A stretch of 42,172 nucleotides of DNA from CALFMR01 sp035550595 (lineage in GTDB: Bacteria; Acidobacteriota; Vicinamibacteria; Vicinamibacterales; SCN-69-37). A program made the translations under genes and the position numbers. The notes beneath the pieces are model-generated. The model did no database searches. It was not told where the DNA came from and saw only the letters and a list, made by a program, of their open reading frames with translations. The stretch lies in contig DASZOV010000129.1 in assembly GCA_035550595.1 (NCBI GenBank), positions 1 through 42,172 on the forward strand, read 5' to 3'. This document shows positions 34,980 through 42,172 of the stretch, in pieces (within the stretch, counting starts at the first letter, position 1; every line of letters starts with the position of its first letter).

Positions 34980-35519
34980 ATGAAGACCACGAACTACGCT
35001 CGCAAAGAGAGCGACCAGCTCAAGGACATTGTCAGCATGCTGGAAGGGCGCGTGTTTCATGTGACGCGTCACTCAAGTTACGCTCACATCGTAGCGTGTG
35101 GCGAAGTCAGGACGAATCGCGACGGCGCGCTGGCCTCGGGATTCGGATATCGGAATAGTTTTTTTCGTAGGCACGACTGCGTGTCGTTGTTTGACTACCG
35201 CAAAGAGCCGACGTTGGAGATACTGGCGTGCCGCGAGCAGTGCTGGCCGTTTATGTTCTGGGAAGTGGGTGGCGAAGAGGTTGTAATTCTGATCTTCAAG
35301 CGGGAGATTGAGCCGCACTTGATCCTGTGGACGTATTGGAAGGGAAAGAAACGTCCCGATGAGCGAATCGTTCCGGACGTCGAGGTCGGTCATCGCGGAC
35401 CTATCAGGATCGCAATGGTCGAGGAAGTCATCGTCTTGGCATGCGTTGAAGATCCAACCTCGCCTGCGGCGCTTGTTCGTCAGGCATTGAAAGGGCCGGA
35501 CGCGAAGCTGGTGATCTGA
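34980..35519 (+). CDS. Unknown protein, 179 aa, possible ADP-ribosyltransferase-like fold
   Basis: The protein has VFHVTRHSSYAHIVACGEVR near residues 25-45, which recalls the first strand-helix of DarT/RES-type ADP-ribosyltransferase folds (a His-x-Thr strand, then an 'in front of the gate' helix ending in G-x-h). Then come GFGYRNSFFRRHDCVSLFDY and a strand-rich centre (EEVVILIFKREIEPHLIL). No catalytic set can be named. Lower GC than its neighbours and location among toxin genes and other accessory genes suggest a mobile or defence gene. The fold idea is speculative; family unknown. Confidence 0.6.
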   Translation: MKTTNYARKESDQLKDIVSMLEGRVFHVTRHSSYAHIVACGEVRTNRDGALASGFGYRNSFFRRHDCVSLFDYRKEPTLEILACREQCWPFMFWEVGGEEVVILIFKREIEPHLILWTYWKGKKRPDERIVPDVEVGHRGPIRIAMVEEVIVLACVEDPTSPAALVRQALKGPDAKLVI

Positions 35520-35577
35520 AGCAGCGGAGTCGGTGCGAACGGGGTGGCCTGTTGCGTTCAACAAGCGGCCGTGGTGA

Positions 35578-35811
35578 TCAAAGCCCTGTCGTGACGGCAC
35601 GATCCAGGCGAGAATCCGCGCCAACAAACATTTCGGTCGTCCGTTGGGCCGCAATCACGACAGCCATGATGCCGGACACGACAGACGTCGGTCCATGCAT
35701 GGCGCCCGCCGCAAAGATAATCAGCGAGGGCATCGCGACGCCCAGCCGTATAGCGGTCTCCGCAAGCAGGCAGCTGATAACTGAGCCAAGCATTGCACCG
35801 CCCGGCGTCAT
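35578..35811 (-). CDS. Small membrane protein (third of a cassette)
   Basis: A 77-residue ORF whose ATG overlaps the stop of the preceding gene (ATGA), which favours it being real. Two hydrophobic helices: GSVISCLLAETAIRLGVAM to about FAAGAMHG, and SVVSGIMAVVIAAQRTTEMF. It is the last of three small membrane ORFs on this strand. Two-helix size recalls phage holins, but there are no phage genes nearby. It could be the continuation of the preceding gene if that is frameshifted. Confidence 0.5.
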   Translation of the reverse strand: MTPGGAMLGSVISCLLAETAIRLGVAMPSLIIFAAGAMHGPTSVVSGIMAVVIAAQRTTEMFVGADSRLDRAVTTGL

Positions 35812-36125
35812 TGTGCGCCGAAATCAGAAGCCCGCGCGCACCAGCCGACGCGGTCGGCAGGACGGCCGATACCTTCCAGGCCGCTGGCGCCGTCAAACGT
35901 TGTCTGCAACGCGAGGAAAACCGTCAGGACGGCAGACAGGTGAAGGGGTGAAGTCGCATGTTGAGCGACGTCCAAGCTCAGCCACCCGAGCGTCGCGAGA
36001 GCGGCGATTAGCGCCCAGCGCGTCCATCTAGCGCGCTGAGCTGTCGCTTGCGCGTAATCGATCTCAGCATCCAACGCGAGGATGACCTCATCGCGGTTTG
36101 TGGATGTGTTGACCTGGTCTTCCAT
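35808..36125 (-). CDS. Small membrane protein (second of a cassette)
   Basis: A 105-residue ORF starting at ATG 36125 (MEDQVNTSTNRDEVILALD). A charged N-terminal helix (AEIDYAQATAQRARW) is followed by two hydrophobic segments (WALIAALATLGWLSLDVA and LHLSAVLTVFLALQTTF) and a hydrophilic end. No family is recognised. It overlaps the genes on both sides, so the three probably form one unit. Confidence 0.5.
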   Translation of the reverse strand: MEDQVNTSTNRDEVILALDAEIDYAQATAQRARWTRWALIAALATLGWLSLDVAQHATSPLHLSAVLTVFLALQTTFDGASGLEGIGRPADRVGWCARASDFGAQ

Positions 36126-36372
36126 GGGCCGACCCGCCCCGTGCGTGAATGCTTCCGCCTGCCAGGCGAGTCGGGACATCGCCCAGGGGCATCTCCGCAG
36201 GCCTTGCCGAGGACGCGATTTCAACGTGCCGGTCTTCCGGCCAGAGCTTCGCGCGCCATGTTCGGAACCAATCGATGAACTCGCCCAGGTCCGTGAGTGC
36301 CCACTTGGCGAGACGCAGGAGCGTGCCGACGAAGCCCACGGCCAGGAAAATCCAGAGGAGTGTCTGCGTCAT
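36088..36372 (-). CDS. Small single-helix membrane protein (first of a cassette)
   Basis: A 94-residue ORF from ATG 36372, with one N-terminal membrane helix (TLLWIFLAVGFVGTLLRLAKW), an amphipathic segment (EFIDWFRTWRAKLW) and a Gly/His-rich tail that may be disordered. Overlaps the second gene by 38 bases. A hairpin with AGGG in its stem lies just before the start. Unknown function; perhaps a membrane-associated accessory factor. Confidence 0.5.
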   Translation of the reverse strand: MTQTLLWIFLAVGFVGTLLRLAKWALTDLGEFIDWFRTWRAKLWPEDRHVEIASSARPAEMPLGDVPTRLAGGSIHARGGSAHGRPGQHIHKPR

Positions 36373-36373
36373 G

Positions 36374-36421
36374 GCCCTGCGGCACAGATTATCGCAGGGC
36401 GAAGGCCTGTTGACGCGTCAA
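36374..36421 (-). promoter_or_regulatory. Hairpin and palindrome upstream of the small membrane cassette
   Basis: GCCCTGCG and CGCAGGGC (36374-36381, 36393-36400) are perfect 8-bp arms; on the minus strand the ribosome site AGGG is inside the stem and GATAAT lies in the loop. A 12-bp palindrome TTGACGCGTCAA is at 36410-36421. Together they look like a promoter/operator and translation-control region, but no part has been tested. Confidence 0.35.
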
Positions 36422-36614
36422 AACACGTCGGTAAGTCCAGTTCGTTCAACCAGATAGGCTGTGCGTCGTGGCGTGGACGATCGGCCACGTCTGCTCTCGG
36501 TTGGACCGCTATGCGCGAGGACCACGGCGCGGGCAGTCGGGTTGACGCCACCCGCGCCCTCCAGACACGATACCCCGGCGCCCGCACTGAGCCGCGCGCC
36601 TCCACATCACGCTC

Positions 36615-37076
36615 ATGATCACCGGCGACATCAAGAACCAGGTCGACCGCGTCTGGGACGCCTTCTGGTCCGGCGGCATCTCGAACCCGCTCGAGGTCAT
36701 CGAGCAAATCACCTATCTGCTGTTCCTCCGGCGCCTGGACGATCTCCAGACGCTCGCCGAGAACAAGGCGGCTCGGACGGGGAAGGGCGTCGAGCGGGCC
36801 ATCTTTCCGAAAGGGAAGGACCCGAAGGGGCGGCCGTACGCGGATCTGCGGTGGTCGAAGTTCAAGAACTTCGTGCCGGCCGACATGTTCGAGGTCGTCG
36901 GCGAGCACGCGTTTCCGTTCCTGCGCACGATCGGCGACGACTCGACATACGCGCACCACATGAAGGACGCGCGGTTCGCGGTGTTGTCGCGGCCGCGCGC
37001 GCACCAAAGTGCACGTTGCTCCGTTGTAGACGTAGACTGCTGCTCCACACGCATGACCAGAGGTATTGATGCCTGA
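36615..37076 (+). pseudogene. Truncated type I restriction methyltransferase HsdM (N-terminal piece)
   Basis: The first ~120 residues are a clear HsdM N-terminal domain: DIKNQVDRVWDAFWSGGIS, EVIEQITYLLFLRRLDD and RWSKFKNFVPADMFEVV. In intact HsdM about 350-400 more residues follow with the NPPF methyltransferase core. Here the match stops after YAHHMKDARFAV, and the remaining 30 residues are unrelated and Cys/Arg-rich. No hsdS or hsdR is visible. This is a remnant of a lost type I restriction-modification system. Confidence 0.8.
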
Positions 37077-37106
37077 TCGAGTCCTCCCACTCGCGGCGGT
37101 GCGATT

Positions 37107-37772
37107 GTGACCGTCATCCTTGGTTTGCTCGTCCTCGCGCTGCTGCTCGTTGCGGTTGTCGCCGCAATTGGCATCCTGGTGCCGATGCGATGGCTCGGGC
37201 TGCCGACGCGCGGTCGATCAGCGCTGATCGCCGGCGGAGCAATTGCTGCGCTCATTGCAATCACATTGATCGCGCCGGCGCGCAAGGGGAACGCGAGGTC
37301 TGCCGAGGCGGCACCGCGCGGGCTCGCGCTACCTTCAGCGGCCGCGCCGCCGCCAGCCGTAGCGCCGTCGGCTGCGGCCGCGACACGTGATCCGCTCGAC
37401 AGCCTGCGAAGCAGGCTGGTGCGCGACGTGTCGTCGCACAAGGTGACTGTCGAGCAGCCGGGCGACGGCGCGCGGGTCGCCGTCCGATTCGATCTCTCCG
37501 AGCAGGCAACAGAGGGCCTCACGAAATACGCAGCGATCCGCGACCTCGTCCGCATCATGCGCGCGACAGACGACAGCGCCGTCAACTTCAACTCGCTATT
37601 TGTGGTCGGCACTGCGACGCTCGTCGACGTCTACGGCCGGGAGAGTCGCGACCAGGTTCTCCGCGCCGGCTACGAGCGGGCGACGCTTCGGAAAATCAAC
37701 TGGACGAACTTCGTCGACGAGAATGCGCTGACGATCGCGGACACGATCGAACTCGCGCCCCCGTTCAAATAG
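37107..37772 (+). CDS. Membrane-anchored protein of unknown function
   Basis: A 221-residue ORF from GTG 37107. Two N-terminal membrane helices (about residues 3-26 and 38-57) are followed by an Ala/Pro-rich linker (residues 70-92) and a soluble C-terminal domain with VRFDLSEQATEGLTKYAAI and NWTNFVDENALTIADTI. The domain probably faces the periplasm or outside. No family recognised. It lies after the hsdM remnant. Confidence 0.6.
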   Translation: MTVILGLLVLALLLVAVVAAIGILVPMRWLGLPTRGRSALIAGGAIAALIAITLIAPARKGNARSAEAAPRGLALPSAAAPPPAVAPSAAAATRDPLDSLRSRLVRDVSSHKVTVEQPGDGARVAVRFDLSEQATEGLTKYAAIRDLVRIMRATDDSAVNFNSLFVVGTATLVDVYGRESRDQVLRAGYERATLRKINWTNFVDENALTIADTIELAPPFK

Positions 37773-37883
37773 GAGATTGACGCCAACCGCCGGCGACACC
37801 GCGCCGAGGTCGGGCGGCCGTAGGCGGAGCGGGACAAGTCAGAAGTGTGAAGCCAGAAGCCAGCAGATCCCATGGTGACTATG

Positions 37884-39065
37884 CTAGTCAACGCCGGCAT
37901 CTCGAAGGGCGGCCGCCGCGGGCGCCGACGACGCACGGCGGCGGATCAGCAGGAGGCTCTGATCGTCGAGCTGCGGGCCATGACGTCGTGCGCCCGAGAG
38001 CAGGTGGTCGGCGATGGCCGCGAGCGGCTGTGTGGCGGAGGCGGCCAGTGTCGTCTTGGCCCACTCGAATCCCAGCTCGCGCCCGGCGGCATCGAACACT
38101 TCGATCAATCCGTCGGTCAGCATGGCCAGGAGGTCGCCTTCGCGGCAATCGACTCGCATGGCACGGAATTCCGCCTCGTCGAACATGCCGAGCGCGAGTT
38201 GTGGCGTGGTGATCTCGTCCGCGACGCCCGCGCGCACGCGGAGGATGGGCAGGTGTCCGGCGACGGCGCATTCCAGCTCGTCGTCGATGCCGCCCTGGAC
38301 GCATGCGACGGTCACGTACATGTTCGGCTGCTTCAGCGGCATGAGCGTCGTCTGCACGTCGCGGAGCACGGCGGGGATGGTGCCAGCGGCCAGCGTCCGA
38401 ATCCGAAGCGCGCTCTTGAACATCGCCATGACGATGCCCGGTCCGACGCCATGTCCAGACACGTCGGCGACGTAGCCGAGCCAGCGGCCGTCGGATGCCA
38501 CGAGGTCCACGAGGTCGCCGCCCACGTCGCCGCTCGCGATCGACCAGCCGAAGTACTCGTACTCGCCGATGCGCCGATCGATCGTCGGAACCAGCCCTTG
38601 GTGGATCTCGTGCGCGATGGCGAGCTCGGCCCGCGCCCGAAGAAACCGCGTCGCTGTCGCGTTCATGAACAGGATCGACATCGTGTAGCCGAGCGAGATG
38701 CCCGCCATCGCGCCGATGGCATCCCACAGGAGGCGACCCGCTGGGGCCGCGGGCTCCAGCGTGAAAGCGCGACGGGCGACGACCACGTAGACGACGTCGA
38801 TCCCGGCCAGCACGGCGAACGCGATCCATTGGCGGCGCAGCGACGTGACGGTGAATCCCACCGCCAGGCCGCCGGACATGACGGCCATCGACGTCAGCCA
38901 CCCGATCGGCAAGCGTCCGCCGATGATGATGTCGAGCATGCACGCGACGGTCGCGAACGTGCTGAAGATGGCCAGCCACAGGAGCAGCAGTTGCCGCGCC
39001 GGAAGCGTGCGCACGAGCTCGCCGAGCGACGCGCTCGCGGCACGACTGGATCGTGAGGAGGCCAC
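37884..39065 (-). CDS. RsbU/SpoIIE-like serine phosphatase with membrane N-terminus
   Basis: The 393-residue protein has about five N-terminal membrane helices (residues 20-150), a coiled linker (ARAELAIAHEIHQGLVP), then a PP2C/SpoIIE phosphatase domain. Metal motifs are seen as SGDVGGDLVDL, VADVSGHGVGPGIVMAMFK, LTDGLIEVFD and LDDQSLLL. These enzymes dephosphorylate anti-sigma-factor antagonists in partner-switching pathways; the membrane part may sense a signal. No rsbV/rsbW-type partner is adjacent. GTG 39065 is the chosen start. Confidence 0.9.
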   Translation of the reverse strand: MASSRSSRAASASLGELVRTLPARQLLLLWLAIFSTFATVACMLDIIIGGRLPIGWLTSMAVMSGGLAVGFTVTSLRRQWIAFAVLAGIDVVYVVVARRAFTLEPAAPAGRLLWDAIGAMAGISLGYTMSILFMNATATRFLRARAELAIAHEIHQGLVPTIDRRIGEYEYFGWSIASGDVGGDLVDLVASDGRWLGYVADVSGHGVGPGIVMAMFKSALRIRTLAAGTIPAVLRDVQTTLMPLKQPNMYVTVACVQGGIDDELECAVAGHLPILRVRAGVADEITTPQLALGMFDEAEFRAMRVDCREGDLLAMLTDGLIEVFDAAGRELGFEWAKTTLAASATQPLAAIADHLLSGARRHGPQLDDQSLLLIRRRASSAPAAAALRDAGVD

Positions 39066-39156
39066 GAGCGAATTCTAGATGTGATCACCGCGCGTCGCGT
39101 GGCTCATGCCGAACGCGCCTCGCCGGCCCTCAGCCGACGCCCGATCGCCGCCGGCA

Positions 39157-39729
39157 CTAAAGCAAGTAAGGCACGAGAGCCGCAGTCTGACGAGCGTAGG
39201 TGACATACGCGTCGCCGAACTGGGCGCGCATCCACTGTTCTTCCATGCGGAGTTTGATCCAGAACGCCAGGAGGAAGAGCAGGAGCGCGATGAATCCGCG
39301 CACTTGAGCGAGCGCGATCGCGGTGCCGATGAAGCCTGCCAGAATGCCGGTGTAGATGGGGTGACGGACCACGGCATAGGGACCGGCGGTGATGAGTTCG
39401 TGTCCCTGTTTGATGGTGACCGAGCGGCTCCAGTTGCGGCCGAGGTTCTCGCGGGCCCAGACGGCGAACAGCAGGCCGGCGATCGTGACGGCCGCTCCCA
39501 GCCAGAACGGCCACAGGCCAACCGGCCAGAGCTGGACGTAGAGCCAACGCAGCGGGACGAGCGTCGTCGAGAAAATGACGATGGCGATCAGAAAAATGCC
39601 GATGCGCAGGATGCGCGACCCCGCCGGCTCGAGGCGCTGCGTGGTCTTCGTGTTGACGGCTCGGACCTGCCAGTAGAGACAGAAGCCAATCCAGACCACG
39701 GGAAAGAACGATTCGTACAGCCAGAGCAT
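39157..39729 (-). CDS. Isoprenylcysteine/phospholipid methyltransferase (ICMT/PEMT family)
   Basis: A 190-residue membrane protein with several helices and the ICMT/PEMT signatures GPYAVVRHPIYTG and a C-terminal EEQWMRAQFGDAYVTYARQT. These bind S-adenosyl-methionine at the membrane face and methylate lipid or isoprenoid-linked substrates; the actual substrate in bacteria is usually unknown. It precedes the phosphatase gene on the same strand by about 90 bases. Start ATG 39729 fits the hydrophobic N-terminus. Confidence 0.88.
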   Translation of the reverse strand: MLWLYESFFPVVWIGFCLYWQVRAVNTKTTQRLEPAGSRILRIGIFLIAIVIFSTTLVPLRWLYVQLWPVGLWPFWLGAAVTIAGLLFAVWARENLGRNWSRSVTIKQGHELITAGPYAVVRHPIYTGILAGFIGTAIALAQVRGFIALLLFLLAFWIKLRMEEQWMRAQFGDAYVTYARQTAALVPYLL

Positions 39730-39970
39730 TCAGGGCCTCACGGCGCTGAAGATAGTTACGCAGGTACGCGCGGGATGTTCACCGCAGAAATCCTTGCGGC
39801 GGGTGCTACGCGAGAGACGCGATGCCGCGCGCCGGCGTCTGGCCGCGCGGACTCCAGGCGGCCGCCGAAGCCTGCGCCACACATCTCGGCAGCCACATCA
39901 AGGGCAAGGAGTAAGTCGGTCCCCACGGGCCGTACGCGGCGTCGGCACGTCGTGCGCGGCGCCGCGCCCG
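39730..39970. other. Gene-free stretch with a 30-codon + strand fragment
   Basis: This gap of about 240 bases between two minus-strand genes contains no convincing gene. A 30-codon + strand reading (39822-39914, ending HLGSHIKGKE) looks like an old C-terminal coding scrap. No promoter or terminator is clear. Confidence 0.3.
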
Positions 39971-40501
39971 TCATCTCGTGCGCGCTTCGAGAAAGGCGAT
40001 GTCCTCGAGGTCGCCCGCTTTCGACCGTGCGGCCTTCGCGATCTGCTTGAGTCGTAGCAGGTCGACCTCTGCGGCGACGTGGAACACGTGCGAACCGATC
40101 GTGATGCGGACTGCGCGATCGGCGAGCTCGGCCGCGGGAATGGGGAAATCGAACAGCAGGTCGATCCGGAGGCCCGTCTTCACGTTGAAGAAGTACGCGC
40201 TGGCGGGCGCGTCCTGGCGCAGCCGGACAGAGGCCACCTTGCGGTTGCCAATGGTGGCGAGCACGTCCCCGGCGTCGTTCAGGCGCGAGACGAGCTCGAG
40301 GCCGCGATCGTAGAAGCAATCGAGCGTGTCCGCGAGACGATCGTGTGGCGACACCACCACGAAATCGAAGTCCCGGGTGACGCGACGCGATCCCAGCACG
40401 ACCAGTGCCATGCCGCCGACCATGATCGGTTCGAGTCCCAGGTCGCGCAGGTCCTGGACCACCTCGCCGACACGCTGGAGGTGGTCGACGGCGTCCGCCA
40501 T
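39971..40501 (-). CDS. AbiEii/AbiGii-like nucleotidyltransferase
   Basis: A 176-residue protein with the minimal nucleotidyltransferase signature MVGGMALVVLGSRRVTRDFD (Gly-Gly, then Thr-x-D-x-D) and later GLRIDLLFDFP, the third acidic position. The family includes AbiEii-type toxins of type IV-like toxin-antitoxin pairs and related defence enzymes. The ATG overlaps the stop of a small upstream gene (TGATG), so both are made together. Actual substrate unknown. Confidence 0.82.
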   Translation of the reverse strand: MADAVDHLQRVGEVVQDLRDLGLEPIMVGGMALVVLGSRRVTRDFDFVVVSPHDRLADTLDCFYDRGLELVSRLNDAGDVLATIGNRKVASVRLRQDAPASAYFFNVKTGLRIDLLFDFPIPAAELADRAVRITIGSHVFHVAAEVDLLRLKQIAKAARSKAGDLEDIAFLEARTR

Positions 40502-40761
40502 CAGCGCCGACCGGGATAGAGGCCCGGCAACCGGCCGTCGGCCGCGCGCTCGCGCGTCACGGTCGTCGTGGTACCTCGAAGCGAATCGGCCGCGGCCAGG
40601 TATCGGAAGTTGTCAGCGATGCGGCCGGCGGCCACGAGCGACTGGCGCCGGGCGTGGCCGCCGAGCGCGGCGATGCGTCGCCGCTCCCCAGCCGACAGCC
40701 GCTTCGCGCGCGCGCGCCCGCCCTGGCGCCCGAGCGCCTTGGCCATGTCACGCGATCTCAT
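40501..40761 (-). CDS. Small partner of the nucleotidyltransferase (antitoxin candidate)
   Basis: An 86-residue protein with two Gly-Gly/Lys-Arg-rich repeats, ALGRQGGRARAKRLSAGERR and IAALGGHARRQSL, then NFRYLAAADSLRG. Proteins with this double motif are often found directly before AbiEii-like nucleotidyltransferases. It may be the antitoxin or the DNA-binding regulator. ATG 40761 follows a TATAAT box by about 8 bases, suggesting a leaderless mRNA; ATG 40770 is an alternative. Overlaps the downstream gene. Confidence 0.72.
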   Translation of the reverse strand: MRSRDMAKALGRQGGRARAKRLSAGERRRIAALGGHARRQSLVAAGRIADNFRYLAAADSLRGTTTTVTRERAADGRLPGLYPGRR

Positions 40762-40766
40762 GACGC

Positions 40767-40794
40767 CCATTATACTTGCCGCTAAGCATAATGG
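40767..40794 (-). promoter_or_regulatory. Inverted repeat and -10 box of the nucleotidyltransferase pair
   Basis: CCATTATACTT (40767-40777) and AAGCATAATGG (40784-40794) pair at 10 of 11 positions with a 6-base loop. The left arm read on the minus strand contains TATAAT, so a protein bound here would block transcription. Autoregulation by the small partner protein is the likely case. Confidence 0.55.
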
Positions 40795-40822
40795 ACAGGT
40801 AGGAACCGGCGCCTGCTTGTTG

Positions 40823-40869
40823 TTGACAGCCGACACCAATCGGCGTTAGTGTCGCCATCCGACACCAAT
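40823..40869 (+). promoter_or_regulatory. Promoter/operator of the padR-permease unit
   Basis: TTGACA at 40823 is followed by an inverted repeat CGACACCAA (40831-40839) and TTAGTGTCG (40846-40854), and a second direct copy CGACACCAAT at 40860. It lies immediately before the padR start at 40868. Such repeats are the kind of site PadR regulators use. Confidence 0.55.
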
Positions 40870-40999
40870 GCCGCGCTCGTCCAAGCCCGATCTCCTCCCC
40901 GGCACCCTCGATCTCCTCATCCTGCGCGTGCTCGCGGTCGAAGCCCGCGAGTGGGACCGGATGTCCGCCGCCATCGCCCGCGTGATGAAGCTGGCCTAG
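40868..40999 (+). pseudogene. PadR-type regulator with large internal deletion
   Basis: The 43-codon ORF begins like a normal PadR regulator (DLLPGTLDLLILRVLAVE) and ends like one (AREWDRMSAAIARVMKLA), but the DNA-binding winged helix and the wing segment (about 65 residues in a usual ~110-residue PadR) are missing, with the frame kept. It is therefore probably not able to bind DNA. It lies 3 bases before the ADOP-type permease, the usual padR-permease pair in Acidobacteriota, and its promoter with a possible PadR operator is still present. Confidence 0.75.
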
Positions 41000-41002
41000 C
41001 CG

Positions 41003-42172
41003 ATGAACCTCCGTGACCTGCGGCTGCGTCTCCGCGCGCTCGTCGCGCCGCGCCAGGCGGAACGCGACCTCGACGACGAGCTGGCGTTTCACATCGAGCG
41101 GCAGACGCGGAAGTACGTCGACGAGGGGATCGATCCCGTCGAGGCCCGCCGCCGCGCGCTCGCGCACTTCGGCTCCGTGCCGCTCGCGGCCGACCAGTGC
41201 CGCGACGCGCGCGGGACCGGTTTCTTCGACGACCTCGTCCGCGACGTCACCTACGCGTGCCGCGGCTTCCGCCGCGCCCCGCTCTCCGCGCTCGCCGTCG
41301 TCGTCACGATCGCCGTCGGATTGGGACTGGTGGCGTGCGTGTTCACGCTCTACGACGCGTCCTTCCTCGGCAACGCGATCGCCCACCCCGCCGAGCTGTT
41401 CGCCGTCCGCCGCCCGCCCACGCCGGGCGCGAAAGTATGGATGCCGTTCACCGAGCCGCAGTACGAGGCGCTGCGCCGTGACACGCACGTCTTCTCCGGT
41501 GTGCTGGCCGAAACGGGCGGGACGGTCGACGCGCGCATCAACGGACGCACGGCGACCTGCCGCCTCGTCACCGGCAACTACTTTCAGGTGCTCGGTGTTC
41601 GTCCAGCGCTCGGGCGCGGGCTGACGGTCGACGACGACCAGGGCGCTGGCGGATCAGTGATCGTGCTGAGCGACCGCGGCTGGCGACGGCTGTTCGCGGG
41701 CGACGCCGCGATTGTCGGACGGACGTCCGTCGTCAACGGCGCGCACTATGCCGTCGTCGGCGTCATGCCCGTGGACTTTCGCGGCTTCGACTCCGTGGAC
41801 TGCTGGGCGCCACTCTCGCTCCTCGGCAAGTTCAGCCGCGCGGGCGCTGACGGAGAGAACGCTCCCATCGACCCGAGCGTCCGCCTCGAAGTCGTCGGCC
41901 GGCTCGCGCCGGGTGTGTCGCGCGAGGTCGCGACCGCCGCGCTGACGGCGTGGGGCGTGGATGATCCGGACATCGCGCCCTGGCGCGACGCGCCGAAGTC
42001 GATCTCGCTCACGTCGATCGCCGACGCGAGCCGCGTGATGTCCGCGCTCAGCGGCCTGCTGCTCTTCGTCCCGCTGTTCTTCGCGTTCGGCCTCGTCCTC
42101 GTGATTGGCTGCGCCAACGTCGCGAACCTGCTGCTGGCGCGCGGCGTCGCGCGGCAGCACGAGATCGGCATC
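41003..42172 (+). CDS. FtsX-like permease, ADOP type, 3' partial
   Basis: The frame is open from ATG 41003 to the window end (390 codons seen). The start (NLRDLRLRLRALVAPRQAER, then LDDELAFHIERQTRKYVDEG) is the cytoplasmic N-terminal part of ADOP permeases. A first membrane helix (ALAVVVTIAVGLGLVACVFTL), a MacB-like periplasmic domain (GNYFQVLGVRPALGRGL, VVGVMP) and the start of the FtsX core (IGCANVANLLLARG) follow. Only about half of the usual 800-900 residues is in view. It follows the deleted padR. Substrate unknown. Confidence 0.88.
   Translation, partial: MNLRDLRLRLRALVAPRQAERDLDDELAFHIERQTRKYVDEGIDPVEARRRALAHFGSVPLAADQCRDARGTGFFDDLVRDVTYACRGFRRAPLSALAVVVTIAVGLGLVACVFTLYDASFLGNAIAHPAELFAVRRPPTPGAKVWMPFTEPQYEALRRDTHVFSGVLAETGGTVDARINGRTATCRLVTGNYFQVLGVRPALGRGLTVDDDQGAGGSVIVLSDRGWRRLFAGDAAIVGRTSVVNGAHYAVVGVMPVDFRGFDSVDCWAPLSLLGKFSRAGADGENAPIDPSVRLEVVGRLAPGVSREVATAALTAWGVDDPDIAPWRDAPKSISLTSIADASRVMSALSGLLLFVPLFFAFGLVLVIGCANVANLLLARGVARQHEIGI

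Noticed and set aside
35558..35896. 112-codon minus-strand ORF overlapping the small membrane cassette
   Set aside because: Cys/Trp/Arg-rich with no helix pattern; the overlapping 77-residue membrane ORF with an ATGA junction is more credible.

Overview
The window is about 42 kb of high-GC DNA that reads as an Acidobacteriota chromosome (inference). The best hints are two large FtsX-like permeases of the acidobacterial duplicated-orphan type (14109-16904; 41003 to the window end), a PadR-type gene directly in front of the second, multiheme cytochromes and dense gene packing with GTGA/ATGA overlaps. No rRNA or tRNA gene was seen.

Layout: (1) 3-3847, housekeeping genes on the + strand: yebC (5' end outside the window), ruvC, ruvA, ruvB and fabH, all overlapping by a few bases. 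(2) 4006-8396, a minus-strand electron-transfer operon: decaheme MtrA/DmsE-like cytochrome, MtrB/PioB-like barrel, monoheme cytochrome c, membrane-anchored tetraheme protein and a small membrane protein. (3) 8594-13863, divergent SNF2/SWIM helicase and RecQ. (4) 13936-16904, a small ORF and an orphan permease. (5) 16991-17997, a split YeeE/YedE sulfur-transport pair. (6) 18140-29424, a WYL regulator followed by a complete MYXAN-like type I CRISPR-Cas operon (cas6, cas3, cas8, cas7, cas5, cas4-cas1 fusion, cas2), a leader, and an array of 20 intact and two decayed 36-nt repeats. (7) 29516-41000, an accessory region rich in broken and small genes: a frameshifted winged-helix/TPR regulator, an unknown helical protein gene with an unusual 22-nt periodic array upstream, a RelE/HigB-like toxin-antitoxin operon with a DUF3467 gene, a vapB antitoxin with a wrecked vapC, unknown ORFs, a truncated hsdM, an RsbU-like phosphatase, an ICMT-family methyltransferase, an AbiEii-like nucleotidyltransferase pair and an internally deleted padR. 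(8) 41003 to the end, a second orphan permease.

The most unusual structure is at 31957-32286. All nine CCCA tetramers there lie on one exact 22-nt lattice, with variable sequence between them. 22 is not a multiple of 3 and no credible protein is encoded. The array lies just upstream of a conserved-looking, all-helical 241-aa protein gene on the minus strand (31158-31883). I propose the gene and array as a candidate undescribed system; function is unknown. A second, 42-nt (2 x 21) repeat block follows at 32351-32518. A dispersed TTCGAA-rich intergenic element occurs at four places, two copies being 56/59 identical in opposite orientation.
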